Positions 35,572 through 48,200 of a stretch of 64,000 nucleotides of DNA are shown here, piece by piece. The DNA is taken from positions 5,539,001-5,603,000 of the forward strand of contig NC_087073.1 of NCBI RefSeq assembly GCF_026151205.1, given 5' to 3'. Position numbers and translations under genes: made by a program. The stretch comes from Bolinopsis microptera (Eukaryota > Ctenophora > Tentaculata > Lobata > Bolinopsidae). Each line of letters begins with the position of its first letter. Position 1 is the first letter of the stretch. The notes under the pieces were generated by a model. That model made no database searches and was not told the DNA's origin. It was given only the letters and a program-made list of their open reading frames with translations.

Positions 35572-37643
35572 ATGGCTGAGACAGAAGTTGCATTAACACC
35601 ATCAGAACTGCCTTCTGCAGCAGAAAATAGCTACATTATCCGTCCTAACTTCAAAGACAAGTTCAAACCAGCTATTGTGAAAGAAGCTATTCAAGAGTAA
35701 GTGTTACTAATGAATTTGTATTCAGTTTTATCTTGTTTTTACAATGCCTTTACATATTACGAAAGCAACCCAGTACAGGAGGGGTTTGGAAAATCTTGTA
35801 GTTGCTTACAAGGGGAAAAGTGTCTAAGTTTTAAATAAGCAAATATTATTGATTTTCTACAAAGATTATTATTTGTTGAATTTTTGCATGAAGGACAAAA
35901 TTACACGATAAATGTTCTAACAGTTTCTGTGCATATTCCAAAATATTAATGCTAGTGTAGGTACTAGGTAGGTATTGATAATGAAAAGGCTCTTCATTTT
36001 GCCTTATTTGACTGCTAAGTAAGTGTATACAACAAACATTATGATTTAAGATATAAGTTCGGACAAAGCAAACTAAATATATAAATCCAAGATAAAGTTT
36101 CATGTGTAAAACAATCCCCCGGAATTGCTTCACACATAAAATGTTTATTGGATCTGTAGAGTTAGTTTGCTTTGTCCAAACTTACACTTGCTCCTAATTA
36201 AATTTGCCATAATATTGGAAATGCAAAAACTTGATTGAAGATCTATACTACTGCTGTTACAGCTAAAGTTACAGCTTGGGCACCGCAGTAAAGTTGTTCA
36301 GTTCGTAATAACATAAGATATCTTGTTATCATATTGACTATTTAAGAGCTTGGTAAGTAACCACAAAACATTTACCAAGACTGGAGCGTTAAAAGAAGTA
36401 TATTGCATACAATCAGTAACTTCAAACAGGTTTCCTATTAATAAGGATCTTCAACTATTGTCTTAAAGTATACTGTCTTCATTCTTTAGCGGTGTCCTTA
36501 GGATAAGCTAGTGTCTAGGATAATGCTTATGATTGTATTGTGGTCAATGTCTACTCTCTTTCTAGATAACGTTTTGTACAATTACCACTCAGTATTATAC
36601 TGTGAGATACTCTCAATAATAGCACAAACTCTGATCAAACTGAGTACCTACTAGCATAAATGTCATGAGATCACAGATTACTTCATGTTGTAGCTTTGGT
36701 GATAGTTATTGAAGCATGCTAATGGAAACCCCTTCAAGTTCAATTAGCAACTGAAAGATCGCTAAATCGCTGGCTGTATATATACGAAATGTTAGGCACA
36801 GATGAGTCATACCACATTATTACATAATATGACAATATGTCATAGTTAACCTATGCTGAGTAGTCAGTTCTTATTTATAAATACTGAACGTCTGTGTTTT
36901 TTTTCTCAGTTGCTCTACAGGAAGCCGTAAATGCTGAAACTTTAAACATAAATTGAGGATAAAATTCGTTGAGTTTCCAGACATTACTGATATATGTAAT
37001 TGATAAACATGATAATTGGTAAAGCATGTTTGTAATGACCCATTAACCTTCAGAGTTGTTACGGAACAGTTGAAAGGAAAGGAGTACGATCCTGAACAGG
37101 CTCCAGCTTGGTGTAAAACCATCACTGAGGCTGTCAAGGAGAAAGTTAAATCTCTTGGCATGGACCGCTACAAAGTAAGTCATATCAATTTAGCTTGATA
37201 TTAGAATTGATGCCTAACACATTTCTCATCAAAACTCAGAGTGTGCCGTTAAAAATTTCCATTTTGATATGACTCAGATCTGTTTATCATACATGTAGTT
37301 CCGTTAAAAATATATTGCATTTAGAGACGAAGGGAAACACACAATGTTAGGCTTGAATGCTTCGTAAATAAACTAAATCTTTAGAGCCTGTAAAAAATGT
37401 TAGATAAGCACTCTATTAATTAAAATTCATATAATCATCATCATTTATTAACTCAAACGTTAACAAAATGTCTCCGTATTACAGCTGGCAGTTAACGTAG
37501 TGATAGGCGAACAGAGAGGTCAGGGTATTAAGGTAGGTTGCAGGTGCTTCTGGGACTCCGACACTGACAACTACGCTCAGCACCTCTACATGAACGAGAC
37601 CATGTTTTGTCTTGCTACTGCCTTCGGTGTCTTCTTCTACTGA
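35572..37643 (+). CDS. DYNLT2B: Tctex-type dynein light chain of the dynein-2 complex
   Basis: Three exons: 35572-35696, 37054-37174, 37485-37643, all GT-AG and in phase, encoding 134 residues (human TCTEX1D2/DYNLT2B is 142). Landmarks: NSYIIRPNFKDKFKPAIVKE, KVKSLGMDRYK, the beta-strand NVVIGEQRGQG, CFWDSDTDNY, and the C-terminal end FGVFFY with its stop, which is characteristic of this subfamily. It is a light chain of cytoplasmic dynein-2 that binds the intermediate chain WDR60 and stabilises the retrograde IFT motor. Upstream bases ATAGCTATGG give a reasonable start. ATTAAA at about 37980 may direct polyadenylation. Its dynein-2 partner DYNC2LI1 starts 13.4 kb away on the other strand. Confidence 0.95.
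36054..36186. repeat. Foldback hairpin in DYNLT2B intron 1
   Basis: TAAGTTCGGACAAAGCAAAC at the left is mirrored by GTTTGCTTTGTCCAAACTTA at the right. Pairing continues imperfectly toward the centre (ATCCAA/TTGGAT, CATGTGT/ACACATA) to a GC-richer loop. Arms are about 55-60 bp. It could be a small MITE or a hairpin RNA source. Confidence 0.75.
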
Positions 37644-39216
37644 ACAGATGGTTAGAGATGGTTCAGCTTGTGGCGCCAGTTCATTGCTCGGCAATGGAAG
37701 TTTTAGCCGGAGATAGAGAGTAGACAAGAACTTAGATATGTGGATAGTTTTTGTAGTTTTCAGTCAATTCGGTCGGTGAAAACGTGACTGTTTCAGGTGG
37801 ATTTGTTTTTTCCAGTGAAGTTTTTCAGATGTCACTGACACACAGAACTGAAGTGATCTATTTGTAAATATGTATTTGTATTTGAGGTTCGGTTATTTTA
37901 CAACACCTGTATATATAATTATACCATTCATTTCCACGTACGGTGTATTACTCCAAAATGCGGTTTCCATCCTGCAACAATTAAAGTTACAGATCAGAAC
38001 AGTTAAAATTACAAGATCCAAGACGTGAGCTGGACACAACAGCAGCACGCTCCAGAACTCGTCCTAACATTTGCTTGCACTTCAGGCCACGTGCTCGGAC
38101 TGCACTACACATTTGACCTTGTAGTCCGGCTGAGTAATCACGTAATGACTCCTTAATCTGGTAAACATGTATTATTTGGATGGCAATGGCCGTGTGTGTG
38201 TGTGTGTGTGTGTGTTGGGGATGTATGTAGCGCTGGGTGGAGGGAGGCTTGGTTCAAACATTAATAGCTACCCCACTTCCGGGTCCTTTAGAGGGCTGCA
38301 CTTTAATCGGTATCATGAAATATAGTGTACAGAGCATTGTATACTAACTATTTATAACATTACTGTAGGAGCCCTGCGTTCTTCCTTTCTCCCTCTCGAA
38401 CAGTCAGAGGGTTTGCTCTAATTTTACTCTTGAGCTCTGACATGTTAACTCAAATGAGTCTTGTTTGTGCCGGATTTTGATTTCTTGTGATTGTTCCAGT
38501 ATGAAGATCTGCCCACACATTGTTCAGTATTAAACTATCAAAATAGCTTAGCATCTTAAAGTTACTTATTAAGTTATCTGGACTAAGTTAGTAACTGGGA
38601 TTCTCACAATTTTTCTCATAATTATTTAATTAATTATGTCTTTAAATACTTAAATAGAAGTCGTGAAGGTTATCCAGTTATTACAGTGTAATGTTGTGGT
38701 CAGTATTGTGCACTAGGGTATGACGTCACTAGGGTATGATTCGTCACCATGGTGATTGCTCCTGCAGACATACTATGATAAATTAAATTACCTCCTCTAC
38801 AATTATATCCAACACCTGTGCCCCCTTCTCAGAGCATGTACTATAGTCCTACTACCTTCTGAGCACGTACCCAAATAGTTTCTTCCTTGTTATTTGTAGT
38901 TAAAATGCTCTCATCTCATGTCATTGAGAGTGTTGCATTTGAACCTACATTTTATCTAGATGCTAGTGGTAGATTATTCATCCGATAATGAGGTCTTTCC
39001 CGTGTTAATTGCTCGGTCATGTGGTATAACGTTTAGTGATTCGCCTTTCTTAGAGCATAACTTCCGGTATTTGTATTTGTAGTATATATGATCGGCAATA
39101 TGTTGGTAAATAGAGTACTCTTAAAGACACAATCTTTGTTAAACTTGCTGCACGAAAATGATCTGGAAATTGTTGTAATTAAGCCGAAAAATAAACTGAT
39201 AATGATAGTAAACGTA
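37644..39216. other. Intergenic between DYNLT2B and the minisatellite
   Basis: It contains the DYNLT2B 3' region and a pure (GT)n run of 12 units at 38192-38215. I see no exon. Confidence 0.55.
38192..38215. repeat. (GT)n microsatellite
   Basis: Twelve uninterrupted GT units, followed by a G-rich stretch. Confidence 0.95.
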
Positions 39217-40454
39217 TTTACTGTTAGCTCCCTGGTTTACTGTTAGCTCCCTGGTTTACTGTTAGCTCCCTGGTTTACTGTTAGCTCCCTGGTTTACTGT
39301 TAGCTCCCTGGTTTACTGTTAGCTCCCTGGTTTACTGTTAGCTCCCTGGTTTACTGTTAGCTCCCTGGTTTACTGTTAGCTCCCTGGTTTACTGTTAGCT
39401 CCCTGGTTTACTGTTAGCTCCCTGGTTTACTGTTAGCTCCCTGGTTTACTGTTAGCTCCCTGGTTTACTGTTAGCTCCCTGGTTTACTGTTAGCTCCCTG
39501 GTTTACTGTTAGCTCCCTGGTTTACTGTTAGCTCCCTGGTTTACTGTTAGCTCCCTGGTTTACTGTTAGCTCCCTGGTTTACTGTTAGCTCCCTGGTTTA
39601 CTGTTAGCTCCCTGGTTTACTGTTAGCTCCCTGGTTTACTGTTAGCTCCCTGGTTTACTGTTAGCTCCCTGGTTTACTGTTAGCTCCCTGGTTTACTGTT
39701 AGCTCCCTGGATTACTGTTAGCTCCCTGGATTACTGTTAGCTCCCTGGTTTACTGTTAGCTCCCTGGTTTACTGTTAGCTCCCTGGATTACTGTTAGCTC
39801 CCTGGATTACTGTTAGCTCCCTGGTTTACTGTTAGCTCCCTGGCTTACTGTTAGCTCCCTGGCTTACTGTTAGCTCCCTGGTTTACTGTTAGCTCCCTGG
39901 TTTACTGTTAGCTCCCTGGTTTACTGTTAGCTCCCTGGTTTACTGTTAGCTCCCTGGTTTACTGTTAGCTCCCTGGTTTACTGTTAGCTCCCTGGTTTAC
40001 TGTTAGCTCCCTGGTTTACTGTTAGCTCCCTGGTTTACTGTTAGCTCCCTGGTTTACTGTTAGCTCCCTGGTTTACTGTTAGCTCCCTGGTTTACTGTTA
40101 GCTCCCTGGATTACTGTTAGCTCCCTGGTTTACTGTTAGCTCCCTGGTTTACTGTTAGCTCCCTGGTTTACTGTTAGCTCCCTGGTTTACTGTTAGCTCC
40201 CTGGATTACTGTTAGCTCCCTGGATTACTGTTAGCTCCCTGGTTTACTGTTAGCTCCCTGGTTTACTGTTAGCTCCCTGGATTACTGTTAGCTCCCTGGA
40301 TTACTGTTAGCTCCCTGGTTTACTGTTAGCTCCCTGGCTTACTGTTAGCTCCCTGGCTTACTGTTAGCTCCCTGGTTTACTGTTAGCTCCCTGGTTTACT
40401 GTTAGCTCCCTGGTTTACTGTTAGCTCCCTGGTTTACTGTTAGCTCCCTGGTTT
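39217..40454. repeat. 19-bp minisatellite, about 65 units
   Basis: Tandem copies of TTTACTGTTAGCTCCCTGG without length variation. Most units are identical. A few carry A (GGATTACT) or C (GGCTTACT) at one position. The variant order A-A-T-T-A-A-T-C-C occurs twice, starting at 39711 and 40205, exactly 494 bp or 26 units apart, so part of the array duplicated as a block. Every frame is closed by the TTAG in the unit. The array ends about 50 bp before the start codon of the RING/B-box gene. Confidence 0.98.
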
Positions 40455-40506
40455 TGACTAACTAAATTTCCCGATATAGCTATGTAGCAGAGTGTCACGT
40501 GTCGGG

Positions 40507-43500
40507 ATGGTTTTCATCACGTGTCCACTGTGCGCGCAGGGGTACGGAGACGCGGGCGGGCACCGGCCCCTCATTGTGCCGTGTGGACATACATTTTGTG
40601 AGAGCTGCATCAAAGGAATGACTCAGGTTGGTTATGCTAGACTGCCTTCAGCCAATACACTTTTGGCCTTAAAAGCTTTCTTTTATTTCAACAAAGTTAC
40701 CTTGTCTTAAATAGCCACGATATTTTGTACCTAAATATCAGACATGTTGGCGCATTATGTGCATAATATCTTGACCAATTATATCATTACGTCTGCTAAT
40801 TAATCGTTAGAGCATACTGTGAGTTAAGCTCACAGGGATTTCGGGAATATTTGGTAAATGGTACCGCCATAACCGCAAGATTAAATGATAATCATTTCAG
40901 ATGGGTTCCTACATAAAGTGTCCTATCTGTACCAAAAGTGCGCCATGTCAGCTGGACTTATTGGCTCTGAACCTTGCACTTCTAGACATAGTAACCCAGG
41001 TAAAGTTTTGAATTATTTGGAATTGTGCCAGGTAGTAAAAGTTTAGTATTGCATTCCAGAATCATGCTCGATATAAACGCAGTGCCACCACCATGCCACT
41101 TATAATAAACAAAATGTGGCACATTTTTATTGGGCGGATCTATCAAAACTTAACGTACATAAATAGACGTATCAAGAAGAATGACTAGCTACCTAATTAG
41201 ATGACTCCATCACGCCACGGTAGAATAGTGGGAGTGTTATTTATTGATCTGACCAACCTAACACAGTTCCTACATGATGTCGTGAGCGAGCGGAGTGCTT
41301 GTATGCACGACGAAGTTTAATAAATTGACTCACTTCGCACTTCTCTATTGTATTTCTGAAGCGTATGTAACGACCATTGTTTTCTGCGGTTGCTTACCAT
41401 GTCTGATGTCTTGCACCTCAACCAGCAGTAGTTATTCGCGTTTTACAACATTTTAAAAATAACTCCAGACTTTCATACTTTTTTCCGACAACTTTCGTTA
41501 AAATATTTGTTTTTTGCAGAGAGTTGAGACCGATTTAGCACATTAGTAACTGCCATCGTTTTGATTGGCATTGCTTTCTTGCATACTCATCACTCGTTGC
41601 TTGTTTTGATCCGACTGATTAAGCAGACTAAAGTATGTCGTATATTAATGCTTTTTAAACAAAGTTACTACGAATTCTGCATGTAGTGCATCCTGGGTTT
41701 GGACAGGGTATGATATCAATATTCAATGAGTTATGTCCTATATCCGGTATATGAATGTCCTAAATCGTGTGCCCTTAATAATGCTTGATAGGTTGAGGTC
41801 TAAACTGTTTTTATGAGATTAATTTCGGGCGTAGATCGTTCGAGAATAATCCGTCTGATAATGCAGTATTATTTTCTGACGAATTCTTTGTCTTTATTTT
41901 GCATTTTGTTGCAGCTTGGATATCAAACATATCTTCTTGTGATGCTGTGAAAATTAAGATTGAAAATATTTGATCTAAGTAAAATCGTTTAGAAGAACGG
42001 AGGAATCATCACCTAATGGCTTAATGTCGTAAGGTACCTTATAGTGTAATATCCGCCTAGAACATGCATTGTGACATGTAATTTAGAGCTCTAAACAGTA
42101 TGTTACAGTGTAACTCCTTCATTTCAGGAGGAGGAAAGCCGCAGTACGGATAGTTTGAGCGGTCTGTGTGACATGTGTAACGGCGCGCAACTGGCCTGCT
42201 ACTGCCAACAGTGCAGCATACTGATCTGCAGCACGTGCATCGTGCACACGTGCATCTCTCAAGGACATCAGCTAGGTATCAAACACTGTGCATATTGTGC
42301 ATCTTAGCCCCCTGCTAAGTGTCGAGCTACTCTGTTGCTGCTAGCTACTCATTGCTGTACTTCGTAACTTTTTAACGAAGGTAGGTTATAAAAGTGCTAG
42401 CACAATTAAGTTAACTTACTATCGCTAATGCTATAAGTTTCTCAAGAACGAAGCCCTTTTTTATCAATTCTACCTAATTTTAATATACTTTATTGTCTGC
42501 CTGCCTGCTTTGCTCATCGTCTCAACTACATAATATTATATAAACCGATAACTCTCCTTGATTGTTCAAGGCTATTGTCTGATATTTGTTTTGAGTCTTA
42601 TCGGTTACATTTCTGAATTATCATTCAAGCAGAAAACAAGTTTGTTATGTGCCCTTGCATTGCAGATATCCAAATAGTCTACATATCTTATTCCTTTATC
42701 TTGCACGAAAATGTTAAAGCCGATATGCTTCGCAAGCTTTATAATTATTATCTATAATGCTTGATGAATTAACCTGTTGCAACATTTGCTGATAATCTGA
42801 GTGGTCAACTAATTTACGAGATTAACCGTCTTAAAATAGAAGCCGCCGTATGACCACATCTAATTCACAGCATCTCTATAATATGATACGGTACGATTGT
42901 TTTTATCACTTCGTCTGCTTGCTCAGGTTATCACAGTTTGCTTTAGATTTGTCCATTTTCCTCAGTTCGCCCGGACCTTGAGGCTGCCGCTAGAAGAAAT
43001 ATCTGACGGAACATGTTGAGAGCCTCCAAGTCGAGTTCGGCGATCTTTTCAACCAATTACAGGTTTTTAAAACCGACTGATCGTGCATGGTTCTTGTCTT
43101 TAAAAATTTATAATTTGAATTTAAATTATTTTGTTTTAACATATTAATTCTTAAATCATGTTGCTGAAAATTGTCATTAAATCTGAGATTGCGAATCGTA
43201 AAACCCGTTTCCTTAGGACGAGTGTTCCATAGTTTTAGAGACATTAGAGTCCGAGGACACGAGAATGGCCGCATACTACGACAGGATCATCCAAGAAGCA
43301 ACGACTCAGAAAAATAAACTAACTGCTCAGATACAGTCTGCAAAACAAAACAACCTTACAATTCTAGGTGAAGTGCAGAAAGTGATGGACACCGAGCGGG
43401 AGAGAATCCTGAGCTTGTTGGTGAAAGTAAACGATAAAAAACCTTACTCGCTCATAAGGGAGTTCAAAAACATCGAGAAGGTCGTCAGTGAAATGAAGAG

Positions 43501-44545
43501 TATACCCCAAATATCATTTGAAGTTGCCGCTTTCTCTGCGCCTTCCATACACGTGGGCGGAGAAGTTATCATGAAGAGAATGAAGCTATCAGTCGATACC
43601 CATGGAAAGGCAAAGCGAGTCTTGTCCTCCCCTCCAGACGCATCACGCTCTAGCCTCACCAGCGCCTCCAGTATATTCGTCTCAGCACATCAGCTGTGGT
43701 CTCTGCCGCGATTGTGGCAAGAATACACGAGTCTGGAATTCCTAGATGAAACAACACGTGACCTAAAGAATCCAGTTTATCTAGCACAACATTTGTCGGG
43801 TCTCCTGATTTACGATTCAGACTCGGTAGTGCGGGTATCTTACCCCACTGGAAATGAGGACGGTAAAACCTTCCTCCACACTAAGATGTTTAAAGGAAAT
43901 GTTGGGCGCGTGGTGGGGATGTGGTCAGCGGGTACTCCCGTCCGGGACTTCATTGCTCAGGATCGGTTGCTGAGTTACCGGTTACAAACCGGCGACAACC
44001 AACAGTGGTACACCATCCGTAACATTTGGGAGGGGGTCCTGGACTGCACCTTCATCAGCAACAACATCTACCTTTGCAAGGTATCCGTTGTTGAGATCTG
44101 GAAGCTGTCCTTCAACAGTGAGGACGACACTAAAGTAGTCTTGGAATGCACAAAGAAACTCCGACACGACACCAACGCTGTCTCGATAGCAGGAAGCGCC
44201 GTTACGGAAGAGATTTACGTTTGCGACAAATCGAACTCATGCGTCCACGTGTGGTCACTTGATGGGGAGTTGGTACGCAGGATTCCCATCCCTGGTGTCC
44301 CTATCTCCATTACAGTGGCCCCCGACGGAGTGCTACTAGTGGGGACGGCGGAGGGACGGATCTCTGTCATGTACCCTACAGGCGAGCTTATTCTTATTAT
44401 GATCGGTGAGGAGCTGGGCGGGTTCCACTCTATAACCAGCATCGTCGTCAAGGAATTTGACGGAAGTATTTATCTTTGTGATCCGTACAGACATAGAGTC
44501 ATAGTCGGTGTTTTGAGTCCATTCATTAAATCTTTACCGGACTGA
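40507..44545 (+). CDS. RING/B-box/coiled-coil protein with C-terminal beta-propeller-like region (TRIM-like)
   Basis: Exons seen: 40507-40626, 40901-40999, 42128-42275, about 42966-43062, and 43217-44545. Exons 1-2 encode a C3HC4 RING (CPLC...CGHTFCESC...CPIC) split by a phase-0 intron. Exon 3 encodes a B-box (CDMC, CYCQQC, CSTCIVH). Exons 4-5 begin a coiled coil (EHVESLQVEFGDLFNQLQ, then EATTQKNKLTAQIQ). The last 250 residues have NHL/WD-like repeats (VCDKSNSCVHVWSLDGELVR, VAPDGVLLVGTAEGRISVMY, SIYLCDPYRHRVIV). This is the layout of TRIM E3 ubiquitin ligases of the TRIM2/3/71 kind; targets are unknown. Exon 3 ends in phase 1 but exon 4 reads to TGA in that phase before the coiled-coil frame opens, so that junction is broken or a small exon was missed. 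Confidence 0.8.
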
Positions 44546-45269
44546 TCTGTGTTTTCTTAGCTTACTTTCAGAATCTTTTAAATGAGTATTGTGTATTGAT
44601 CCGAGGACATGTTATTTGAACTCAGTGGAGCTGAGGCGATTATTTTTAACTATATAGAAATAACACAGACCATAATGAAGGAGTCCTGCCTCTGAGAGAC
44701 TGTTTTTTTGTCATGCTTTGACAGCGATGTGGCCTCGGTTAGCCACTACTAAGGAAGATAATAATTTGTGATATTTTATCAATGTGCATAAGTTATGCAC
44801 ATTATATAATGATGAATCATGTCTTGCATTAATTTTGCTACGCGTTCTATTTGGATTCATGTAATTGGTTTTGGTTCATTTCAGCTTATTAATATTGTAA
44901 TATGCGTTTATTTTATCAAGTATCCTGCCGTTTCATTAATACTCTATACCAGCCTCCAATAACTAATTCTCGTGAAATAATACATTACATTATACATTAT
45001 ACACACTGGGCACAGGATGACGCGCATTTTCCTACCTTGTCATGAAATTCCCTCTGCAAATCAGCTTGAAATGGCCAAATCACCCCAACTTATATGCAGT
45101 TAGTCAGTGTAATAATCTTAGGCTTTTCTCTTAGCGCAGCCAACCGTCAATCAGCCAATTTTAGGTATCATGTTTGAGTAACAAGGCATATCCTCATTTG
45201 TAGCAGACTAACTATGTAACAAAAAGAGACTGAGTCCGGGGGAGACATAGATCGAGGGAAGATTGTAAC
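44546..45269. other. Intergenic between the TRIM-like and CCDC162-like genes
   Basis: AT-rich, no exon recognised. The TRIM-like 3' UTR and the promoter of the next gene must lie here, but I see no clear signals. Confidence 0.5.
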
Positions 45270-48200
45270 ATGGAGTTAGAAAGCCTTGTGTCACTGGGAG
45301 CACGTACCAGAGCGCTCAATGAGGAACTTGATCGCAACATTGGGGATCTCAAGGCTGAGCTCAAGAGATTGGCTATGGGAAGTCTAAAAATTTGAGGTAT
45401 GATTTTACTTATAAGATGTAAAACCGTATTTTTTAAACGCATCCCAAATTAAAATTTGTTCTATAGTAATGTTAATGTGTCGAGTATAACGACAAAATGA
45501 TTATCTTATCTCTATCTTAGTTCAGTAGCACATCCACAAGACACAGAGGACGCAGAAGTAGAAAGACTGGAATCCATCAAGAGGATTCTGTCTGTACCTG
45601 ACATGAGACCACTGGATAGTCATGATAAAATACTGGCAGCTGAGCTGAGCACCTGTGATAATCCAGAACATTCTGCAGATTCCATTCCTTTCATTCTACA
45701 TCAGGTTGGCTATTCCCCCGATGGTTTCCGAAATTGTATGCCATTTTAAGATTTATCAAATTTCCATTTAATAGTCATAATTTCAAGTTTATTGAACAAC
45801 ATTTGTAAAGAATAACAGATTTATTGTTCAGTTTTTCCTGACACAATGCGAGGATCTACTGCTGCTGAAGAAGATGCACTTGTCACGGTGGAGTAGGTTC
45901 TGTAGGCACGGTGTGGTTGTTACAGACCTTCACCAGGTATTCCAGGACCGAGTCAGGTAATATACTTGTTGTTTAATCAAAGATAAATGATAATTATATT
46001 ATAATCAACTTATAATTAATTAAAAATTAGCTAATATAATTAACTGATCTAATGAACTATTACGACAACCTTCCTGTGTACAGGGAGATAATGGAGCAGT
46101 ATAAAGATTTCTGGCACCGTGCCCACAGACTTGAACCCGCCCACAGAGCCTATCTGGGCGGCAAACCCGCTCCAATCCACCTGGTCACTAACGAGGACAT
46201 GTGTTTGTATCTCAACTGGATGTGCTGGAAATTCAGCTCAACTGAGAAGATCAACAATTATCTCATGGTTTGTTATAATGTGTTAAATATGAAATTTACA
46301 TAATTAACAATTAACATTCATCGTATTTTGTGTTTTTAATAGTGTGAAATTTACTAAATCAATTTTCATCGTATTTGACACTCAGCCAAAGATTACAACT
46401 AACCTCAAGTTTCATTGATCAGGTGATATCTCACATTGTGTCGCTCCACAAATCCAGAATAGCTATCCCTGATACTTTGGAGGAGGACACCACAGCCTTC
46501 AAATGGGAGAAGGTAGGTTTCAGCACTGTCTTTCTCTTGATATTATACCAGAACCACACTTCTATAATCTGAAAACCTTTCAAACTCTTCTTTGCATGAT
46601 TAATTTTAGGTTAATTAATATCGTGTGTATATTTATATATTAGTATTTTCTTCGCAATATAAGAAGTAATTGAACTGCACTATTATAATCTAAGATTCTT
46701 TCAAACTCTCCTCTTGCATGGTTAACTTTTCTTTTGTAAAATCACAGATTCCAGTGCCGTTTAAAGATGCTGTTGTTGGTAATTATTAATGCTACTAATG
46801 TATGTTGCTAATTCCCAGCTAACTAATCGCTCTTCTAGACATTATAATTCTATAAACGAGCATCTTGTCACTGAGCTATGTAGTGATTTCTGCTGCTGTG
46901 GTAGACTATAATGTTATAATATATTATATAGACACGACACGCAAACGTATCTATCTCAGATAGGCCCGGCGAAGCGGGATCTATCTGATAGACAGCACCC
47001 GAGTGATGGTGTACAGGGACAAAAGGAAATCGCGGCATGTACGGAATCGCGATTTTTCCCATTATTTGCGGCAAATTTTATGTATAGTTTAAGGTATAGT
47101 CTGTTAAAATTCGCGGTATCGCGATTTTTGGCCAAAATAATCGCGAAATCCTTTTGTCCCTGATGGTGTATGTCCCCTTAAATAGATGGTTTGTGGGAAG
47201 TGTCTATGAATTATAGATAAGACCGGGTGTCTATCTCCAATCTCAGCCGTTCCACTAATTCTCATTCAGAAACCCAGACGAATCTATAATTTTATAGACA
47301 TGTGTACACAAATAATGTCTCGTTTTCTCACCGCCGAGATTGCTAAAGATGATTAAATGAAAAAAAATTGACCTCTAGCTCTGATTATGACAAGCATATT
47401 TTGAGTATCCTGATATTGTAAGAATGTGGTGTCCACACTGCTTGATAGTTGGTAAACGTGTCACGTGTTCCAATCCCGCCACTCACAGCTATACTTCAGT
47501 GGTTAAACGACCCAAAAGACGAGGTGTATTACACTTCCGGTTGGAGAAGAAGGGACAAGTTGAACAAGCTGCCCGAGACTTCGCAGAGTAGGATCAGCTC
47601 CAGGTTCAATAAACAGAGCAGTAGTTCTAGTACTGAACCTCAGGAGTCCAAAGCTTTGATAAACGCACGGGTTAGTTTTAATTGTGTTAGTTTATTTTGA
47701 TCACGTGTTCATTTCACATACGACAGCGCCAATTTCTGTCTTCATAAGACTGCTGTTTTCATAAGACTGCTGTTGTCACTATTCACACTCCCCATCTGTA
47801 CCTACGAATCTACGAACGTTATTATACATTTATCACATGCCTTCTCATACGTCATTATGATTTTCATGAATTCATAATGTCAAGGCAAGGAAGCAATGGA
47901 TGAAGAAATGGACTAAGAAGATCAATCCCCCAAGCTTTTGTAACGTTGATAATAGGAGAAGACGAAGAAACACAACAGCTATGCTCGGCCTAGGCGTAAC
48001 ACATTTTTCATCAAAACATATTTTTCAATCGTCATATTTCATTTTCATTCATATCATCGACGAAAAGAATAAGGTACTGTCAATTTATTACTGGCATATT
48101 TGGCGAATTTCTTTTGATGATGTAAAAAATTCAGGTAGTATCGGCAGAAGCGTGTTTTGAGTCAGGACGAGAGGACTATGGAATGCCAGTAGCTTCCGCG

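Noticed and set aside
39217-40454. Possible CRISPR-like array
   Set aside because: The repeats are directly adjacent without spacers, and the genome is eukaryotic; it is a minisatellite.
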